Source: Ramlibacter alkalitolerans
GTDB lineage: Bacteria; Pseudomonadota; Gammaproteobacteria; Burkholderiales; Burkholderiaceae_C
Direction of reading: 5' to 3'
Assembly: GCF_016722765.1 (NCBI RefSeq)
Contig: NZ_JAEQND010000003.1
Span: 1 to 64,000 of the forward strand
DNA length: 64,000 nt
In this document: one piece after another, positions 7,391 to 15,942 of the stretch
Layout of the letters: each line of letters begins with the position of its first letter
How positions within the stretch are numbered: the first letter of the stretch is position 1
The notes under the pieces: generated by a model
Databases searched by the model: none
What the model was told of the DNA's origin: nothing
Seen by the model: only the letters and a program-made list of their open reading frames with translations
Position numbers and translations under genes: made by a program

Positions 7391-9560
7391 GAGCCGCGCG
7401 GTGCCTGACCTGGTGGCGGCCGCCGAACAGGCGCTGCCCCAGCAGGTCCACGCCCTGCAGCGGGCGCGGGCGTTCGCGGAGCCGCTGATCGCCGCCGAGA
7501 CGCTGGAGACCGGCGAGAACACCCTCGCGCACGCCGACGCCGTCGCGGCCATCCTGAAGTCCATGGGCGGCTCCGAGGCCATGCAGGCCGCGAGCTACCT
7601 TGTGTACGCCGTGCCGCACCTGAACAAGCCGCAGGAGGTGATCGCCAAGGCCTTCGGCGAAAGCTATGCGGCGCTGGCGGTCGAGACCACCAAGCTGGTT
7701 CGCGTGCAGCAGCAGGCGCGCGGCGCCGAGCACTTCCTCGAAGACCCGCTGGTGCAGACCGAGAACGTGCGCAAGATGCTGCTCGCGTTCTCGCGCGACC
7801 TGCGGGTCGTGATGCTGCGGCTCGCCTCGCGGCTGCAGACCCTGCGCTACTACGCCGCGACCAAGCAGGCGACGCCGCCCGCCGTGGCGCGCGAGGCGCT
7901 GCAGGTGTTCGCGCCGCTGGCCAACCGCCTGGGGATCTGGCAGGTCAAGTGGGAGATGGAGGACCTGGCCTTCCGCTTCCTGGAGCCGGAGACGTACAAG
8001 CAGGTCGCCCGCTGGCTGGACGAAAAGCGGGTCGAGCGCGAGCACTACGTCGACCAGCTGCGGCGCCAGCTGGAAGTGGAACTGCGCGCCCAGGGCATCC
8101 ATGCGCAGGTCCACGGCCGGCCCAAGCACATCTACAGCATCGTCAAGAAGATGCGCGGCAAGTCGCTCGACTTCGGGCAGGTGCTCGACGTGCGCGCGCT
8201 GCGCGTGATCGTGCCGGACGTGAAGGACTGCTACGGGGCGCTGGACTGGGTGCATTCGCGCTTCACGCCGATCCTCGAGGAATTCGACGACTACATCGCC
8301 AAGCCCAAGCCGAACGGCTACCAGTCCCTGCACACGATCGTGCGCGACGACGCCGGCCGGCCGATCGAGATCCAGATCCGCACCCAGGCGATGCACGAGC
8401 ACGCCGAGCACGGCGTGGCGGCCCACTGGGCCTACAAGGAAGCGGGCCACAAGGGCTATGCGGGCGTCAGCGCCTCCGGCGAGTACGACACCAAGATCGC
8501 CGTGCTGCGGCAACTGCTGGCGTGGGAGCGCGACCTCTCGGGCGAGGACCGCGGCCTGTTCGAGGACCGCATCTACGTGCTGACGCCCCAGGCTTCGATC
8601 GTGGAACTGCCCAAGGGCTCGACCCCGGTCGACTTCGCGTACACGGTGCACACCAGCCTGGGCCACCGCTGCCGCGGCGCGCGCGTCGATGGCGCGATGG
8701 TGCCGCTGAACAAGCCGCTGGCCAACGGGCAGACGGTGGAGATCGTCACCGCCAAGGAAGGCGGACCGTCGCGCGACTGGCTCAATCCCGAACTGGGCTT
8801 CCTGGCGAGCAACCGCGCCCGCAGCAAGGTGCGTGCGTGGTTCAACGAGCAGATCCGGCACGAGACGGTGGCGCGCGGACGCGAGCTGGTCGAACGGCTG
8901 CTGCAGCGCGAAGGCCGCACCGCCTTCAAGCTCGAGGACCTGGCGGCGAAGCTCGGATTCAAGTCGGCCGACGACCTGTTCGCCGTGGTCGGCAAGGACG
9001 AATTCTCGCTGCGCACCATCGAGACGCTGCTGCATCCGCCGGAGCCCGCGCCCAGCGAAGACGAGGTCCTGCTGGCGAAGAAGTCCAGGCCGGTGGAGGC
9101 GAAGTCGCCCAAGGGTGGCGTGCTCGTGGTCGGCGTCGATTCGCTGATGACGCAACTGGCCAAGTGCTGCAAGCCGGCGCCGCCGGACGCGATCAGCGGC
9201 TTCGTCACGCGGGGCAAGGGCGTGAGCATCCACCGCCGCGACTGCGCGAATTTCCGCGAGATCGCGGGCCGCAGCCCGGAGCGCGTGATCGACGTGCAGT
9301 GGGGCAGCGCCAAGGGTGCCGAGGCGCAGGTCTATCCGGTGGACATCGCCATCGAGGCGAGCGACCGCCAGGGGCTGCTGCGCGACATCTCGGAAGTCTT
9401 CGCCAAGGAGAAGATGAATGTCATCGGCGTGCAGACGCAGTCGGTGCGCGGCACCGCGTGGATGACCTTCACCGTCGAAATCGCGGACTCGCAGCGGCTC
9501 GGCAAGGTGCTCGGCGTCGTCCGCGACGTCACCGGCGTGCAGTCGGCGCGGCGGCGCTGA
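7362..9560 (+). CDS. relA: GTP pyrophosphokinase RelA (synthetase-only type)
   Basis: This 732-aa long RSH protein makes (p)ppGpp on ribosomes during amino-acid starvation. The order is a degenerate N-terminal hydrolase domain, the synthetase domain, TGS (DRIYVLTPQASIVELPKGS), a zinc-finger/RIS region (AKCCKPAPPD) and a C-terminal ACT domain. The HD hydrolase motifs are not intact: the usual metal-binding sequence is replaced around VYAVPHLN (residues 82-88). The synthetase loop reads EFDD (about 307-310) before YIAKPKPNGYQS, which is the acidic ExDD signature of RelA, in contrast to RxKD of bifunctional enzymes. The start at 7362 overlaps the hydrolase gene, and a GTG at 7401 is an alternative. 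Confidence 0.95.
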   Translation: MKSHTAEQVESRAVPDLVAAAEQALPQQVHALQRARAFAEPLIAAETLETGENTLAHADAVAAILKSMGGSEAMQAASYLVYAVPHLNKPQEVIAKAFGESYAALAVETTKLVRVQQQARGAEHFLEDPLVQTENVRKMLLAFSRDLRVVMLRLASRLQTLRYYAATKQATPPAVAREALQVFAPLANRLGIWQVKWEMEDLAFRFLEPETYKQVARWLDEKRVEREHYVDQLRRQLEVELRAQGIHAQVHGRPKHIYSIVKKMRGKSLDFGQVLDVRALRVIVPDVKDCYGALDWVHSRFTPILEEFDDYIAKPKPNGYQSLHTIVRDDAGRPIEIQIRTQAMHEHAEHGVAAHWAYKEAGHKGYAGVSASGEYDTKIAVLRQLLAWERDLSGEDRGLFEDRIYVLTPQASIVELPKGSTPVDFAYTVHTSLGHRCRGARVDGAMVPLNKPLANGQTVEIVTAKEGGPSRDWLNPELGFLASNRARSKVRAWFNEQIRHETVARGRELVERLLQREGRTAFKLEDLAAKLGFKSADDLFAVVGKDEFSLRTIETLLHPPEPAPSEDEVLLAKKSRPVEAKSPKGGVLVVGVDSLMTQLAKCCKPAPPDAISGFVTRGKGVSIHRRDCANFREIAGRSPERVIDVQWGSAKGAEAQVYPVDIAIEASDRQGLLRDISEVFAKEKMNVIGVQTQSVRGTAWMTFTVEIADSQRLGKVLGVVRDVTGVQSARRR

Positions 9561-9588
9561 AAGGCGCTCGCGATTCCTCTGCTACAAT
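9558..9588 (+). promoter_or_regulatory. Candidate sigma70 promoter of tRNA-Val
   Basis: TACAAT at 9583-9588 is a good -10 box 15 bases before the tRNA 5' end. A weak -35-like TGAAAG begins at the relA stop codon with a 19-base spacer. Confidence 0.4.
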
Positions 9589-9603
9589 AGCGGGCTCAAC
9601 GAC

Positions 9604-9680
9604 AGGCGCGTAGCTCAGCTGGTTAGAGCACCACCTTGACATGGTGGGGGTCGTTGGTTCGAGTCCAATCGCGCCTACCA
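9604..9680 (+). tRNA. tRNA-Val (anticodon GAC)
   Basis: The 77-base gene folds into a full cloverleaf. The acceptor arm AGGCGCG pairs with CGCGCCT, the anticodon stem is CCACC/GGTGG with the loop TTGACAT, the T arm contains GGTTCGAGTCC, and CCA is encoded. The anticodon GAC reads GUC and GUU valine codons. Its 3' end is duplicated at 15943-15968, so it probably served as an integration target. Confidence 0.96.
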
Positions 9681-9682
9681 AT
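9657..9682. repeat. Candidate attL, 3' end of tRNA-Val
   Basis: The 26 bases from the T loop through CCA plus AT recur at 15943-15968 with one mismatch (C at 9666, A at 15952). A direct repeat that includes a tRNA 3' end is the usual trace of tyrosine-recombinase integration. Confidence 0.7.
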
Positions 9683-9685
9683 ATG

Positions 9686-9727
9686 AAGGCCTGAAAAGTC
9701 CAGTCTATGCTGGAGTTTTCAGGCCTT
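9686..9727 (+). terminator. Strong hairpin after tRNA-Val
   Basis: Eighteen-base arms (9686-9703 and 9710-9727) match with one mismatch around a 6-base loop. The outer arm is AAGGCCTGAAAA. It ends 26 bases before the stop of the convergent helicase gene and may stop transcription in both directions. Confidence 0.7.
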
Positions 9728-9752
9728 ATGCATTGGGTTGCCGCGGCCCCTG

Positions 9753-11804
9753 TCAAGGTGCTTGATGCAGCACCAGCGGCAGCACCGCAGCGGCACCGCC
9801 CTCGCGCAGCAGCGCCGCCGCCACGGTCAGGGTCCACCCGCTGCGGTAACGCGCATCGATCAGCAGCAGCGGTCCATGCGGCAGCGCCACGCCGGGTTGC
9901 AGCACCAGTGCCTGATCCAGCGCCGCAACCTTGGCGGCAGATGCCAGGTCGGCATCAGGCAGGGGGCCTTCCAGACGCAATGCATCCAGCAGCGGCAGCC
10001 TGCCCACCCGCGCCACGTGCGCGGCCACCGACCCCACCAATAGCGGGTGCGCGGCCGAGGGCATGGGCACCACGGCTACCGGCCGCGTGCCCCAGCTCGT
10101 GCGCCAACGGGCGAGGACGGCAACCACCCCGTCGAGCACGGCCTGCGATGCCGGCGCATCGACCGCATTGAACAGCGGCAGCAAGGCATCGGACCAGCCG
10201 GGATCGTCGGCGAACGCCAGTGCGCGGCCCTCCTTGCAGCCGGCGATGCGGCCCTTGCGCCGCACGCCCGCCGGCCAGAGCTTGCGCGGCTCGATCACCA
10301 CGTCCTGTCCGCGCGCGTACACCCGCGCTGCCTCCACGCGCTCCGCGCCGGGCTGCGCACCCGGGCCGGGCAGGCGCCCCGTGCAGACGCTGCAGCGCCC
10401 GCAGTCGCTGGGCGCGGGATCGTCCAGCGCTTCCTGCAGGAAGCGCATCAGGCAGCCCCGCCCCGCGGCGAATTCGCGCATCAGGCCGGCCTCTCTCGCG
10501 CGCGCCTCACCGAGTGCCCGCCAGCGCTCGGCGTCGAACGTCCACGGAGTGCCGGTCAATGCCCACGCCGTGCCTTCGTGCCGCACGACGTCTTCCACGG
10601 CCAGGATCTTCAGCAGTCCCTCGAGCCGTCCTCGCCGGATCGTGGTGGCGCTTTCCAGCGCCATCAGCGTTTGCGGGCCCGGCGCCAGGGCCCCGAGGAT
10701 CTGGCGCACTCGCGCCTCGTCCGGCACCCCGGCCGTCGCAAAATAGGCCCAGATGCGTTCATCCGTCTCCGCGGGCAGCAGCACGGCCACGGCATCGTCC
10801 AACGCCCGGCCCGCCCGGCCCACCTGCTGGTAGTAGGCCACCGGCGATGCCGGCGACCCGACGTGGATGCAGAACGCCAAGTCGGGCTTGTCGTAGCCCA
10901 TCCCGAGCGCCGAGGTCGCCACGACGGCCTTGAGCGCATTGCGGCGCAGGTCGTCCTCGATCCGCTGGCGCGCGGCCGCCTCCAGGCCGCCGTGGTAGGC
11001 CGCCACCTCGAACCCGCAGCTGCGCAGGAAGCCGGCAATCCGCTCGGTGTCGGCGATCGTGAGGGCATAGACGATGCCGGAGCCGGCGATGGTCTGCAGC
11101 GCATCGGCCACCCAGGCCAGGCGCTCCAGCGCGTCGAGGCCGGGCACCACAGCCAGGCGCAGGGACGAGCGGGCGAGCGAGCCGCGGAAGGTCAAGGTCT
11201 GCGCGCCCAGTTGTCGGGCGACGTCCTGCGTCACGCGCTGATTGGCCGTCGCAGTGGTCGCGAGCACCGGCGTGTCGGCCGCGATGCCCAGCAGCGTCTT
11301 CGCCAGTCGCTGGTAGTCGGGCCGGAAGTCGAAGCCCCAGTCGGAAATGCAATGCGCCTCGTCGATCACCACCAGCCCGGTGCTGCCCAGCAGGCTGGGC
11401 AGGCGCCGCGCGAAACCCGGGTTGCCCAGCCGCTCGGGCGAGACCAGCAGCACGTCCAGCCGGTCGGCAGCGATGCCGTCGAACACCGCGTCCCATGCGT
11501 CGAGATTCGTGGAGTTGATGGTTGCGGCACGCAGCCCGGCCCGGGCGGCGGCATCGATCTGGTCGCGCATCAGCGCCAGCAGCGGCGACACGACCAGCGT
11601 GGGGCCCTTGCCCTCGGCACGCAAGGCCGAAGTCGCGGCCCAGTAGACCGCAGACTTGCCCCATCCGGTGGCCTGGACCACGAGCACGCGGGACCGCTGC
11701 TCCACCAGCGCCGCCACGGCCGCGGCCTGGTCCTCGCGCGGACGAGCGCCCGGCCCCGCCATCGCGGCGAGAACCTGGCGCAGATGCGTCTCGGCAAGGG
11801 ACAT
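9753..11804 (-). CDS. RecQ-family DNA helicase with C-terminal PRTase-like domain
   Basis: This 683-aa protein (ATG at 11804) is an SF2 helicase of the RecQ type. Walker A ATGWGKS lies at about 45-51, VVIDEAHCISDWGFDFRPDY follows, and the later motif YYQQVGRAGR (motif VI) is intact. A Cys4 zinc site follows, with cysteines at about 451, 468, 471 and 474. In place of HRDC the C-terminal third looks like a phosphoribosyltransferase fold: VVPMPSAAHPLLV, and a nucleotide-loop-like LLLIDARYRSGWTLTVAAALL near residue 646. This helicase-PRTase layout is known mainly from actinobacterial RecQ-like proteins. The first acidic pair of the PRPP loop is Asp-Ala and not Asp-Asp, so enzymatic activity of that domain is uncertain. 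It lies at the tRNA end of the candidate island. Confidence 0.85.
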   Translation of the reverse strand: MSLAETHLRQVLAAMAGPGARPREDQAAAVAALVEQRSRVLVVQATGWGKSAVYWAATSALRAEGKGPTLVVSPLLALMRDQIDAAARAGLRAATINSTNLDAWDAVFDGIAADRLDVLLVSPERLGNPGFARRLPSLLGSTGLVVIDEAHCISDWGFDFRPDYQRLAKTLLGIAADTPVLATTATANQRVTQDVARQLGAQTLTFRGSLARSSLRLAVVPGLDALERLAWVADALQTIAGSGIVYALTIADTERIAGFLRSCGFEVAAYHGGLEAAARQRIEDDLRRNALKAVVATSALGMGYDKPDLAFCIHVGSPASPVAYYQQVGRAGRALDDAVAVLLPAETDERIWAYFATAGVPDEARVRQILGALAPGPQTLMALESATTIRRGRLEGLLKILAVEDVVRHEGTAWALTGTPWTFDAERWRALGEARAREAGLMREFAAGRGCLMRFLQEALDDPAPSDCGRCSVCTGRLPGPGAQPGAERVEAARVYARGQDVVIEPRKLWPAGVRRKGRIAGCKEGRALAFADDPGWSDALLPLFNAVDAPASQAVLDGVVAVLARWRTSWGTRPVAVVPMPSAAHPLLVGSVAAHVARVGRLPLLDALRLEGPLPDADLASAAKVAALDQALVLQPGVALPHGPLLLIDARYRSGWTLTVAAALLREGGAAAVLPLVLHQAP

Positions 11805-11899
11805 GCCGTCTATCGCTCCTCCAGCAGTGACCATCGCGGTGAGCATACTGCCCGCCGACTCCGGCGGAACGAGTTGGAAGCGTCGCACGAGGTCGCATT

Positions 11900-12601
11900 T
11901 CAATGCTGTGAGAACACCCCCTCGATCTGGTGCACGCCGACCACTTCTGCGTTCGCCCCCAGTGGATACCCACGCTCCACGGGCGCCACGACGCAGGCTG
12001 CGTCCAGTTCCAGGTCCTCCAACGCCAGCCAGAAACCCTTGCCTACTTTCGGCGCCGCTGCGAACCTGATCTCGAAGCCGACGCGCCGGCGGCCCGTGGC
12101 GACCACCACGTCCATCTCCGTCCCGGCCGCGGTGCGGTAGAAGCCCAGGCTCGAGCCGGCCGGCATGTGCGCCGCGATCTGCTCCAGCACGAAGCCTTCC
12201 CAGGAAGCGCCGACGATCGGGTGGCCCTGCAAGTCATCCAGCCGCCTGATTCCCAGCAGCGCATGCAGCAGGCCGCTGTCCCGCAGGTAGACTTTGGGCG
12301 ACTTCACGAGCCGCTTGCCGACGTTGCGCAGCTCGGGTTCGAGCCGTCGCACCATCATCGTCTCGACCAGGATGTCGAGGTAGCGCGCGACCGTCGTGTG
12401 CGCCACTCCGCCCAGCGAGGCGCCGAGCGCGGAGGCGTTGAACACCTGGCCCTGGAGGTGGGCCAGCATTCGCCAGAAGCGGTGCAGGGTGTCGGGCGCC
12501 ACACCCACGCCCAGCGCGGGCAGGTCTCGCTGCAGGAAAGCCTGGATGAAGTCTTGCCGCCAGGCGAACGACAGCTCTTCACCCGTCGCGAGCAGGCTCA
12601 T
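11900..12601 (-). pseudogene. Truncated AAA/DUF4143 ATPase (C-terminal part only)
   Basis: The 233 residues match the C-terminal half of the AAA_14-DUF4143 ATPases: SFAWRQDFIQAFLQRDLPALG, then VARYLDILVETMMVRRLEP, VKSPKVYLRDSGLLHALLG, and a nuclease-like end with GTEMDVVVATGRRRVGFEI. Members are normally about 380-450 aa and begin with a Walker A ATPase domain. Here an in-frame stop lies directly before the ATG and no ATPase sequence is seen upstream, so the first half has been lost. The remaining frame is open and could still be translated, but it lacks the ATP site. Confidence 0.75.
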
Positions 12602-13153
12602 TCACTCACCGGTGTCGACCTTGGTGACCAGCCCCGGCGCGCCTGCCGTCATCGCGGGAGTGGGTCGGTGCTGCTGTGTGGGCGCGGTAATGTCATTGCC
12701 AAGCAAGTGCTGCGGCCACGTTTGCTTCGGTTCGTGGCAGCCGTCGCTGGGAGCACCGGCGACTGGTGCCGGCTAAGAATGGTGACCCACCGGTTCACGT
12801 CGAACTACCACTCTAGACTGGAGGCGGTCGGGCAGGTTGCGCTGCCCACTGTCTGCGTTTGCAGATACCTGCCCTTGGGCGGACTGGCCGACGAGCGATC
12901 GAGACTGGCCGCAAGCGGAGCACGCGTAGCCTCCTTCCGGAGGAGCGCCCGTCTGCTTCACGGTGAGCCGCCCAGCTGCGGGTGACGAGGAAACCCTCGC
13001 CCGACCCAGACAGGAAGCGACAATGCGCTCGCCGTGAAAATCGAAGGTTCGCGCTGCCCCATCGCACGCCTCGCGTGATAGCACAACCAATGCCAGTAGA
13101 GATCAGTGCATGATGCGCCCCCGCCCCGATCGTCTACATCCCTGCAATGCCAG
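12602..13153. other. Non-coding stretch inside the island
   Basis: About 550 bases contain no gene I can support. It presumably includes the break point where the ATPase half of the DUF4143 gene was lost. The stretch from about 12800 to 13080 has short open frames on the minus strand but no domain-like sequence. Confidence 0.5.
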
Positions 13154-13667
13154 ATGAACCCCAATACCTTCATCCACAATTTCGAGAGGACCGAGCACTC
13201 CGATGAGTTGTATTCAATTCTTGGGAGGGCATTGGCCATCGCGACGCGGTTCGATGCGATGTGCAAGGCAGCTGCACTTCAAGTCCAGTTCAAGCAGTGC
13301 GAGCTAGACGAACCGCAGGAGAGAGCTGAACTTTTCGCAATGCTTGCTGCGAAGTACCAGTCTCTCAGCCGCAGTATCAAGAACGAACCTGAAGCTTCCG
13401 AAGGGGGCGGCCCTGCTGCTGGAAGATGCAACGCAGGCCCGCAATGCTGTTGCGCACGACTTGGCCAAGGGCATGACTGGGTGCCTGGACACGACCGTCG
13501 ACCGGAACGCCTTGGTTCGAGAGGTGTCAGATCGGATCTTCGAGCTCGCGCACGGCGACGTGGTCATCTCGCTGATCATTGCGCATCTCAACGGTGAAGA
13601 AGCGTCGAACAGTGAGTTCCTGTCTACCTATGTGCAGCGGGTGGTGCGCTGGGTCATTGAAGAGTGA
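13154..13667 (+). pseudogene. Frameshifted HEPN-like small protein
   Basis: Two overlapping frames make one plausible protein of about 170 aa. The first frame starts at 13154 (MNPNTFIHNFERTEHSDEL) and is helical up to about 13375 (LAAKYQSLSRSIKN). The second frame continues from about 13390 with KLPKGAALLLEDATQARNAV and ends VVRWVIEE at 13667. The join needs a one-base shift near 13380-13395. The second part has RNAVAH, which fits the RX4-6H motif of HEPN ribonucleases and toxins in an all-helical context. Base composition is lower in GC than in the core genes. I cannot exclude a sequencing error in place of a real frameshift. Confidence 0.5.
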
Positions 13668-13791
13668 GCGCAATCAGCTCGTCCGACGCGCACGCGCTGG
13701 TTGTGGCCGAATGCGGACGTCGAATCTCACGCGTCACCCGACGTGTGGATGTGCGTGGGCATACTGCGCTCAGCCCACGCTCGGCGGTTTG

Positions 13792-14229
13792 CTACTGAAT
13801 AGCTGAGACAGGGATGGGGGCCCCCAGGATCACAAAGATGTCGCCCGCGGCCGCTGTGCGTTCCACCGCCAAGATGGGGTAAACACGCGAGAGATCTGCG
13901 TACTTAGCCCACACACCGGCGCCCCTCTTTCCTTCCGGCGGTGAGGAAAGGGCAGCGTACCCTTTCGCCCCATCTTCGAGAGCTGAGATCGCCTTAGCAC
14001 GCCCGGCGTAGCCGACAGGCCTGTCCGCACCGGTCTCGGCATAGCCTTGTGCGTGAAAGCATCGAACCCTCAGGTACGCGCCAGGAATTGCATGGTCTCG
14101 GACACGCTGGTTGGGCTCTTGCCAGAGCTGCATCATCACAGATCCCGCCTCATTGAATGAGTCCCAGGAGTTGACAACCGAGCCGTACGGCCTGAAGCCA
14201 ATAGATTGCAGGAATTCGGTGACTGTCAT
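13792..14229 (-). CDS. Hypothetical protein in the island
   Basis: This 145-aa reading frame from the ATG at 14229 (MTVTEFLQSIGFRPYGSVV) has mixed alpha/beta character, no signal peptide and no membrane segment. Aromatic and charged residues are spread as in a folded protein (for example SVMMQLWQEPNQRVRDHAIPG and GAGVWAKYADLSRVYPI). I do not recognise the family. Its codon use is less GC-rich than that of the flanks, which agrees with imported DNA. It runs opposite to the frameshifted HEPN-like gene and in the same direction as the membrane-coiled-coil orphan, which lies 189 bases upstream. Confidence 0.6.
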   Translation of the reverse strand: MTVTEFLQSIGFRPYGSVVNSWDSFNEAGSVMMQLWQEPNQRVRDHAIPGAYLRVRCFHAQGYAETGADRPVGYAGRAKAISALEDGAKGYAALSSPPEGKRGAGVWAKYADLSRVYPILAVERTAAAGDIFVILGAPIPVSAIQ

Positions 14230-14417
14230 CCGTAAACTCCAGCGGAGTAGCACCTAGCATAGCGTGATCGGAGTCGCGGTGTGAGCCGAATCGACTACTC
14301 ACGCCGGCGGCCGCGGTGCATTCCGTTGACCTGTGCTTCGCTGGCGATGCTAACGCTTGGTCGGTGAGCCTGCTGCTGGCCGGAGGCGGCCATCAAATGC
14401 CGAAGAAGGCACAGACG

Positions 14418-15440
14418 CTAAAACCGTCCTGACCCAGGAGTGTTGGACCAGTCGGTGGGCTCTGGAAGATCAAGCTTGCCTTGTGGGGACGGCTCGCCCT
14501 TCGGCTCCTGCCTAACCTTGTGAACCTTCACCACGATGCGCTTTGTGACTTCCGGCTCCCCAACCTCGTTCTCCCGCTGATGAACCTCAAGGTCGCAAAT
14601 GAGCTTCGTTCCGTTCTGAAACACCACCTCCTGATCCAGAACCTGCCGGTGAAATTCTCCGTCGCCGAGCTCGAAACTGATGCTTTTCTTCTCAAAGATT
14701 CCCCGCCAGTTGTGATTCCCCGCGCGGAGCACGGGCGACACGACCTCGATTTCGACATTCCGATAGACCAGCGGCTCAAGTTCTTCAGGCCCGACGATGA
14801 ACCTCTCAAAGTGCTGCCGCTCGACTATGCGCTCCGACGCGCCCTTCTGGTGAGAGTTGCTAAACCCGACTGCTTCGACCTTGGTATATGAAGCAAGATT
14901 CCGATAGAGGTTTGACCGTTTGAGCTGAACCTTCTTCCTTCCAAGCAACGCGGCAGCGATTTCTTCAGTTGCGGGAGGCGATTCGATGGGTAATTCACCA
15001 TTTGGTTTTCCCTCAGCGGAATCCTCTTCCCTTGCCAGCTTCTTGACCTCCAGCCTCGCCTTTTCGATCGCTAGGTCGTTGAGAGTTGTTTGCTGCTTCG
15101 CGTGCTTTAGCTTGTGCCTCACGAAAAGGGCGCCACCCAGGGCGGTCGCCCCCATGGTGAAGATGCTTCCGACGAGGTCTCTAAGGAAGGTTATCTGCTC
15201 CTGATACTGCCCAACGAGAAGGATGTGCTCCTCCCAGCCCCCAGGCACGGGGGGCACCACGTCCACCTCGATTTCGACATCAAGGATGTGGCTGACCTCC
15301 CGCAGTAGTCCGAGGATCTCCGCCTCGCATCGATTTCGGACAAGCGCGTCCATCTCGTGCGAACCGTTGCGCAGGTGGTAGTGAACCTTGAACTGCTGCT
15401 TCCTTCCCTCAGAAATTCTCTCGAAGCTCTCGCCATTCAC
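14418..15440 (-). CDS. Orphan membrane protein with coiled coil
   Basis: The 340-aa protein has four parts. A soluble alpha/beta N-terminal domain (about 1-75) includes YHLRNGSHEMDALVRNRCEA. One hydrophobic segment lies at about 85-108 (LVGSIFTMGATALGGALFV). A charged helical stretch follows (about 110-140, KLKHAKQQTTLNDLAIEKAR), probably a coiled coil. A beta-rich C-terminal domain (about 165-310) contains ERQHFERFIVGPEELEPLVY and VSPVLRAGNHNWRGIFEKKS. I do not recognise a named family. I have the impression that proteins of this layout occur in defence or mobile islands, but I cannot check it. It is the best preserved gene in the low-GC part of the island. Confidence 0.7.
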   Translation of the reverse strand: MNGESFERISEGRKQQFKVHYHLRNGSHEMDALVRNRCEAEILGLLREVSHILDVEIEVDVVPPVPGGWEEHILLVGQYQEQITFLRDLVGSIFTMGATALGGALFVRHKLKHAKQQTTLNDLAIEKARLEVKKLAREEDSAEGKPNGELPIESPPATEEIAAALLGRKKVQLKRSNLYRNLASYTKVEAVGFSNSHQKGASERIVERQHFERFIVGPEELEPLVYRNVEIEVVSPVLRAGNHNWRGIFEKKSISFELGDGEFHRQVLDQEVVFQNGTKLICDLEVHQRENEVGEPEVTKRIVVKVHKVRQEPKGEPSPQGKLDLPEPTDWSNTPGSGRF

Positions 15441-15942
15441 GGGCAGGCCCTCCTTGATGAGCTATAGCTTATCCGCACTTCTACATCTGCAATCTAGGGT
15501 GGCGCGGCGCCAAAACCGCTGTCGCATTCCCCATCCGACGCGGCGGGCGCGGTGAGGGTTGGCGGTCGTTGGGCTAGGCAAGCGTGCGCTGCCTCCAAGG
15601 AGAAGCTCCACTCGTTCGGCGATGTCCTCTTCCGACCCCTCGCCGTCGTTCGCGCTTTGCACGTCGGTGGGGTGGCTCAATGACTGCGTTGGAGCCGAGA
15701 CTGTGAATTGGATGTCCACCAGCGACCGACCGCACCGCTGCGAAGCGGTCACCAAGGTGGCGGCGCGAAGGACAGGAACGTTCGCTTCGGGCAATCGCAG
15801 TTTTGTGGGGGCTTTGGGTCGCTGGCGATGAGCTCTTGGGGAACTATTCTGGGGAAATTGAAGTGGCACGAAGGGGCATCAAGGGGTGCAAGCCTTTGTT
15901 CGTGCCCCCATAGCGCCCCGTCTTTGCTAAGACCGTGTTTTA
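15441..15942. other. Right end of island, no gene seen
   Basis: About 500 bases up to the second tRNA fragment hold only short open frames on both strands without domain features. The next 228 bases after the repeat (15969-16196) are also empty up to the end of the porin gene. Confidence 0.5.

Noticed and set aside
7065-9233. A 722-codon minus-strand frame
   Set aside because: It is antisense to relA, has no domain-like pattern, and shows the composition of a shadow frame.
12773-13090. A 105-codon minus-strand frame in the island
   Set aside because: It has no ribosome site and no recognisable domain, and two other overlapping frames are equally good. I list the stretch as non-coding.
15559-15831. 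A 90-codon plus-strand frame at the right island end
   Set aside because: Composition is unlike a folded protein, and an overlapping minus-strand frame is equally long. There is no further support.
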